This document shows positions 61,322-64,000 of a stretch of DNA of 64,000 bases, in pieces. The DNA comes from Petrolisthes cinctipes. Lineage: Eukaryota > Arthropoda > Malacostraca > Decapoda > Porcellanidae. A program made the translations under genes and the position numbers. Under the pieces are notes generated by a model. The model was not told the origin of the DNA. It saw only the letters and a program-made list of their open reading frames with translations, and made no database searches. The stretch lies in NCBI GenBank assembly GCA_033782935.1, contig JAWQEG010000369.1, positions 1,555,501 to 1,619,500 on the forward strand, given 5' to 3'. Within the stretch, counting starts at the first letter, position 1; each line of letters starts with the position of its first letter.

Positions 61322-64000
61322 TAGAGTATTTTCAAAATACATGCTCAAAACATACTGAAAATCGATCTTTTACGTGCACAAAAGTCGATATGTGCATGCA
61401 TCTTCAGTACCCGTTTATATCTCAAATTCAGGCTCAAAATACCCGAAAATTCAATATTTTGGGGTCCCAGAAGCAATCTGTTCATGCCTACTCAGTGTTA
61501 GAGTATTTTCAAAATAAAGGCCCAAAACATGCTGAAAATCGATATTTTAGATGCCCAAAGTCAATATGTGCATGTATCTTCTGTACCCGTTTATATCTCA
61601 AATTCAGGCTCAAAACACCCGAAAATTCAATATTAAGGGGTCCCAGAAGCAATCTGTACATGCCTACTCAGTGCTAGAATATTTTCAAAATATAGGCTAA
61701 AAACATGCTGAAAATCGATCTTTTAGGTGCCAAAAAATCGATATCTCAAATTCAGTCCCAAAACACCCGAAAATTCGATATTTAGGGGTCCCAGAAGCGA
61801 TCTTTACATGCCTACTCCGTGTTAGAGTATTTTCAAAATACATGCTCAAAACATACTGAAAATCGATCTTTTAGGTGCACAAAAGTCGATATGTGCATTC
61901 ATCTTCAGTACCCGTTTATATCTCAAATTCAGGCTCAAAACACCCGAAAATTCAATATTTTGGGGTCCCAGAAGCAATCTGTACATGCCTACTCAGTGTT
62001 AGAGTATTTTCAAAATATAGGCTAAAAACATGCTAAAAATCGATCTTTTAGGTGCCAAAAAGTCGATATCTCAAATTCAGTCCCAAAACACCCGAAAATT
62101 CGATATTTAGAGGTCCCAGAAGGTATCTGTACATGCCTACTCCGTGTTAGAGTATTTTCAAAATTCAGGCCCAAAACATGCTGAAAATCGATATTTTTGG
62201 TGCCCAAAGTCAATATGTGCATGTATCTTCTGTACCCGTTTATATCTCAAATTCATGCTCAAAACACCGGAAAATTCAATATTTTGGGGTCCCAGAAGCA
62301 ATCTGTACATGCCTACTCAGTGCTAGAATATTTTCAAAATATAGGCTAAAAACATGCTAGAAATCGATCTTTTAGATGCCAAAAAGTCGATATCTCAAAT
62401 TCAGTCCCAAAACACCCGAAAATTCGATATTTAGAGGTCCCAGAAGGTATCTGTACATGCCTACTCCGTGTTAGAGTATTTTCAAAATACATGCTCAAAA
62501 CATACTGAAAATCGATCTTTTAGGTGCACAAAAGTCGATATGTGCATGCATCTTCAGTACCCGTTTATATCTCAAATTCAGGCTCAAAACACCCGAAAAT
62601 TCAATATTTTGGGGTCCCAGAAGCAATCTGTACATGCCTACTCAGTGTTAGAGTATTTTCAAAATATAGGCTAAAAACATGCTAAAAATCGATCTTTTAG
62701 GTGCCAAAAAGTCGATATCTCAAATTCAGTCCCAAAACACCCGAAAATTCGATATTTAGAGGTCCCAGAAGGTATCTGTACATGCCTACTCCTTGTTAGA
62801 GTATTTTCAAAATTCAGTCCCAAAACATGCTGAAAATCGATATTTTTGGTACCCAAAGTCAATATGTGCATGTATCTTCTGTACCCGTTTATATCTCAAA
62901 TTCAGGCTCAAAACACCGGAAAATTCAATATTTTGGGGTCCCAGAAGCAATCTGTACATGCCTACTCAGTGCTAGAATATTTTCAAAATATAGGCTAAAA
63001 ACATGCTAGAAATCGATCTTTTAGATGCCAAAAAGTCGATATCTCAAATTGAGTCCCAAAACACCCGAAAATTCGATATTTAGAGGTCCCAAAAGGTATC
63101 TGTACATGCCTACTCCGTGTTAGAGTATTTTCAAAATACAGGCCAAAAACATACTGAAAATCGATCTTTTAGGTGCCCAAAAGTCGATATGTGCATGCAT
63201 CTTCTGTACCCGTTTATATCTCAAATTCTGGCCCTAAATACCCGAAAATTCGATATTTTGGGGTCCCAGAAGCGATCTGTACATGCCTACTCCGTGTTAG
63301 AGTATTTTCAAAATTCAGGCCCAAAACATGCTAAAAATCGATGTTTTTGGTGCCCAAAGTCAATATGTGCATGTATCTTCTGTACCCGTTTATATCTCAA
63401 ATTCAGGCTCAAAACACCCGAAAATTCAATATTTTGGGGTCCCAGAAGCAATCTGTACAGTGCTAGAATATTTTCAAAATATAGGCTAAAAACATGCTAA
63501 AAATCGATCTTTTAGGTGCCAAAAAGTCGATATCTCAAATTCAGTCCCAAAACACCCGAAAATTCTATATTTAGGGGTCCCAGAAGCGATCTGTACATGC
63601 CTACTCCGTGTTAGAGTATTTTCAAAATACATGCTCAAAACATACTGAAAATCGATCTTTTAGGTGCACAAAAGTCGGTATGTGCATGCATCTTCAGTAC
63701 CCGTTTATATCTCAAATTCAGGCTCAAAACACCCGAAAATTCAATATTTTGGGGTCCCAGAAGCAATCTGTACATGCCTACTCAGTGTTAGACTATTTTC
63801 AAAATACAGGCCCAAAACATGCTGAAAATCGATATTTTAGATGCCCAAAGTCAATACGTGCATGTATCTTCTGTACCCGTTTATATCTCAAATTCAGGCT
63901 CAAAACACCCGAAAATTCAATATTTTGGGGTCCCAGAAGCAATCTGTACATGCCTACACAGTGCTAGAATATTTTCAAAATATAGGCTAAAAACATGCTA
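61322..64000 (+). repeat. 3116-bp tandem duplication, copy 2 (runs off the window)
   Basis: It repeats 58206-60884 at a constant offset of 3116 with all private variants of copy 1. Differences seen are few, for example GTTCATGCC near 61480, AATAAAGGCCC near 61513, TGGTACCC near 62849 and AATACGTGC near 63853. The last unit is a class A2 monomer cut at the window end (63965-64000). Confidence 0.92.

Larger units (their letters stand above)
1..64000 (+). repeat. Satellite DNA array, A/B/C trimer (501 bp) and hexamer (1002 bp) HOR
   Basis: Every base belongs to tandem monomers that begin with TAGAGTATTTTC or TAGAATATTTTC and end with GTGT or GTGC. Monomer starts were followed across the whole window. 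Spacings are 148, 177 and 176 bp in rotation (sum 501), with a small set of variants (147, 149, 152, 166-168, 175, 178, 180). All monomers have the same orientation. No unique insertion and no flanking non-repeat DNA was found, so the array is longer than 64 kb. The first base coincides with a monomer start and the last 36 bases begin a new class A monomer. Arrays of this size and grade occur at eukaryotic centromeres and heterochromatin, but a centromeric role is inference. The family was not recognised. Confidence 0.97.

Noticed and set aside
1..64000. CRISPR array
   Set aside because: There are no short identical repeats separated by unique spacers. The repeat covers the full period and the differences are scattered point changes.
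1..64000. Bacterial or organellar origin
   Set aside because: Sixty-four kilobases of gene-free HOR satellite has no parallel in bacterial or organelle genomes that I know of. A eukaryotic nuclear source fits far better.

Overview
The whole 64,000-base window is one uninterrupted satellite-DNA array. I see no gene, RNA gene, transposon, CRISPR array or unique sequence in it. All of the roughly 380 monomers lie head to tail in the same orientation, and the array runs off both ends of the window. Its size, its multi-level higher-order repeat (HOR) structure and its AT-rich composition (about 37% GC by hand count of one monomer) indicate a eukaryotic chromosome, most plausibly a centromeric, pericentromeric or other heterochromatic block. 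I do not recognise the satellite family and cannot name the organism. The monomer is not primate alpha satellite, the Arabidopsis 178-bp repeat or soybean CentGm as I remember them. Diagnostic differences between monomer classes fall largely at CpG sites (CG to CA or TG), which suggests a CpG-methylating genome such as a plant or vertebrate. This is only a weak hint.

Repeat grammar: three monomer classes alternate. A is 148 bp, B is 177 bp and C is 176 bp, giving a 501-bp trimer. Successive trimers differ consistently (A1-B1-C1 then A2-B2-C2), so the full HOR is a 1002-bp hexamer. It becomes 992 bp when the C2 monomer carries a recurrent 10-bp deletion. Class A is a B/C-type monomer lacking 29 bp. 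The 177-bp monomer is itself an old dimer: its left and right halves align at an offset of 88 bp, with about 50 of 64 core columns identical in a C2 copy.

Layout: 1-5336 is a mixed region with odd units (180-bp and 152-bp monomers, B-B neighbours). 5337-12134 is the most regular HOR. 12135-20587 is HOR interrupted by 175-bp hybrid monomers. 20588-36627 is a collinear, diverged second copy of about 1645-18120. Inside it, 21089-25268 is tandemly duplicated as 25269-29133. 38595-42605 is a nearly identical 2005-bp tandem duplication, apparently the youngest event. 42606-53065 is the most scrambled part, with many hybrid monomers and A-A and C-C neighbours. 53066-58205 is HOR with a 2645-bp-offset duplication. 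58206-64000 is a 3116-bp tandem duplication built around a new 649-bp tetramer (B1-A-C2-A).

Taken together, the window is a readable record of repeated in-register unequal exchange at scales from 88 bp to about 20 kb. The many open reading frames are arithmetic by-products of repeat lengths divisible by three and are not annotated as genes.
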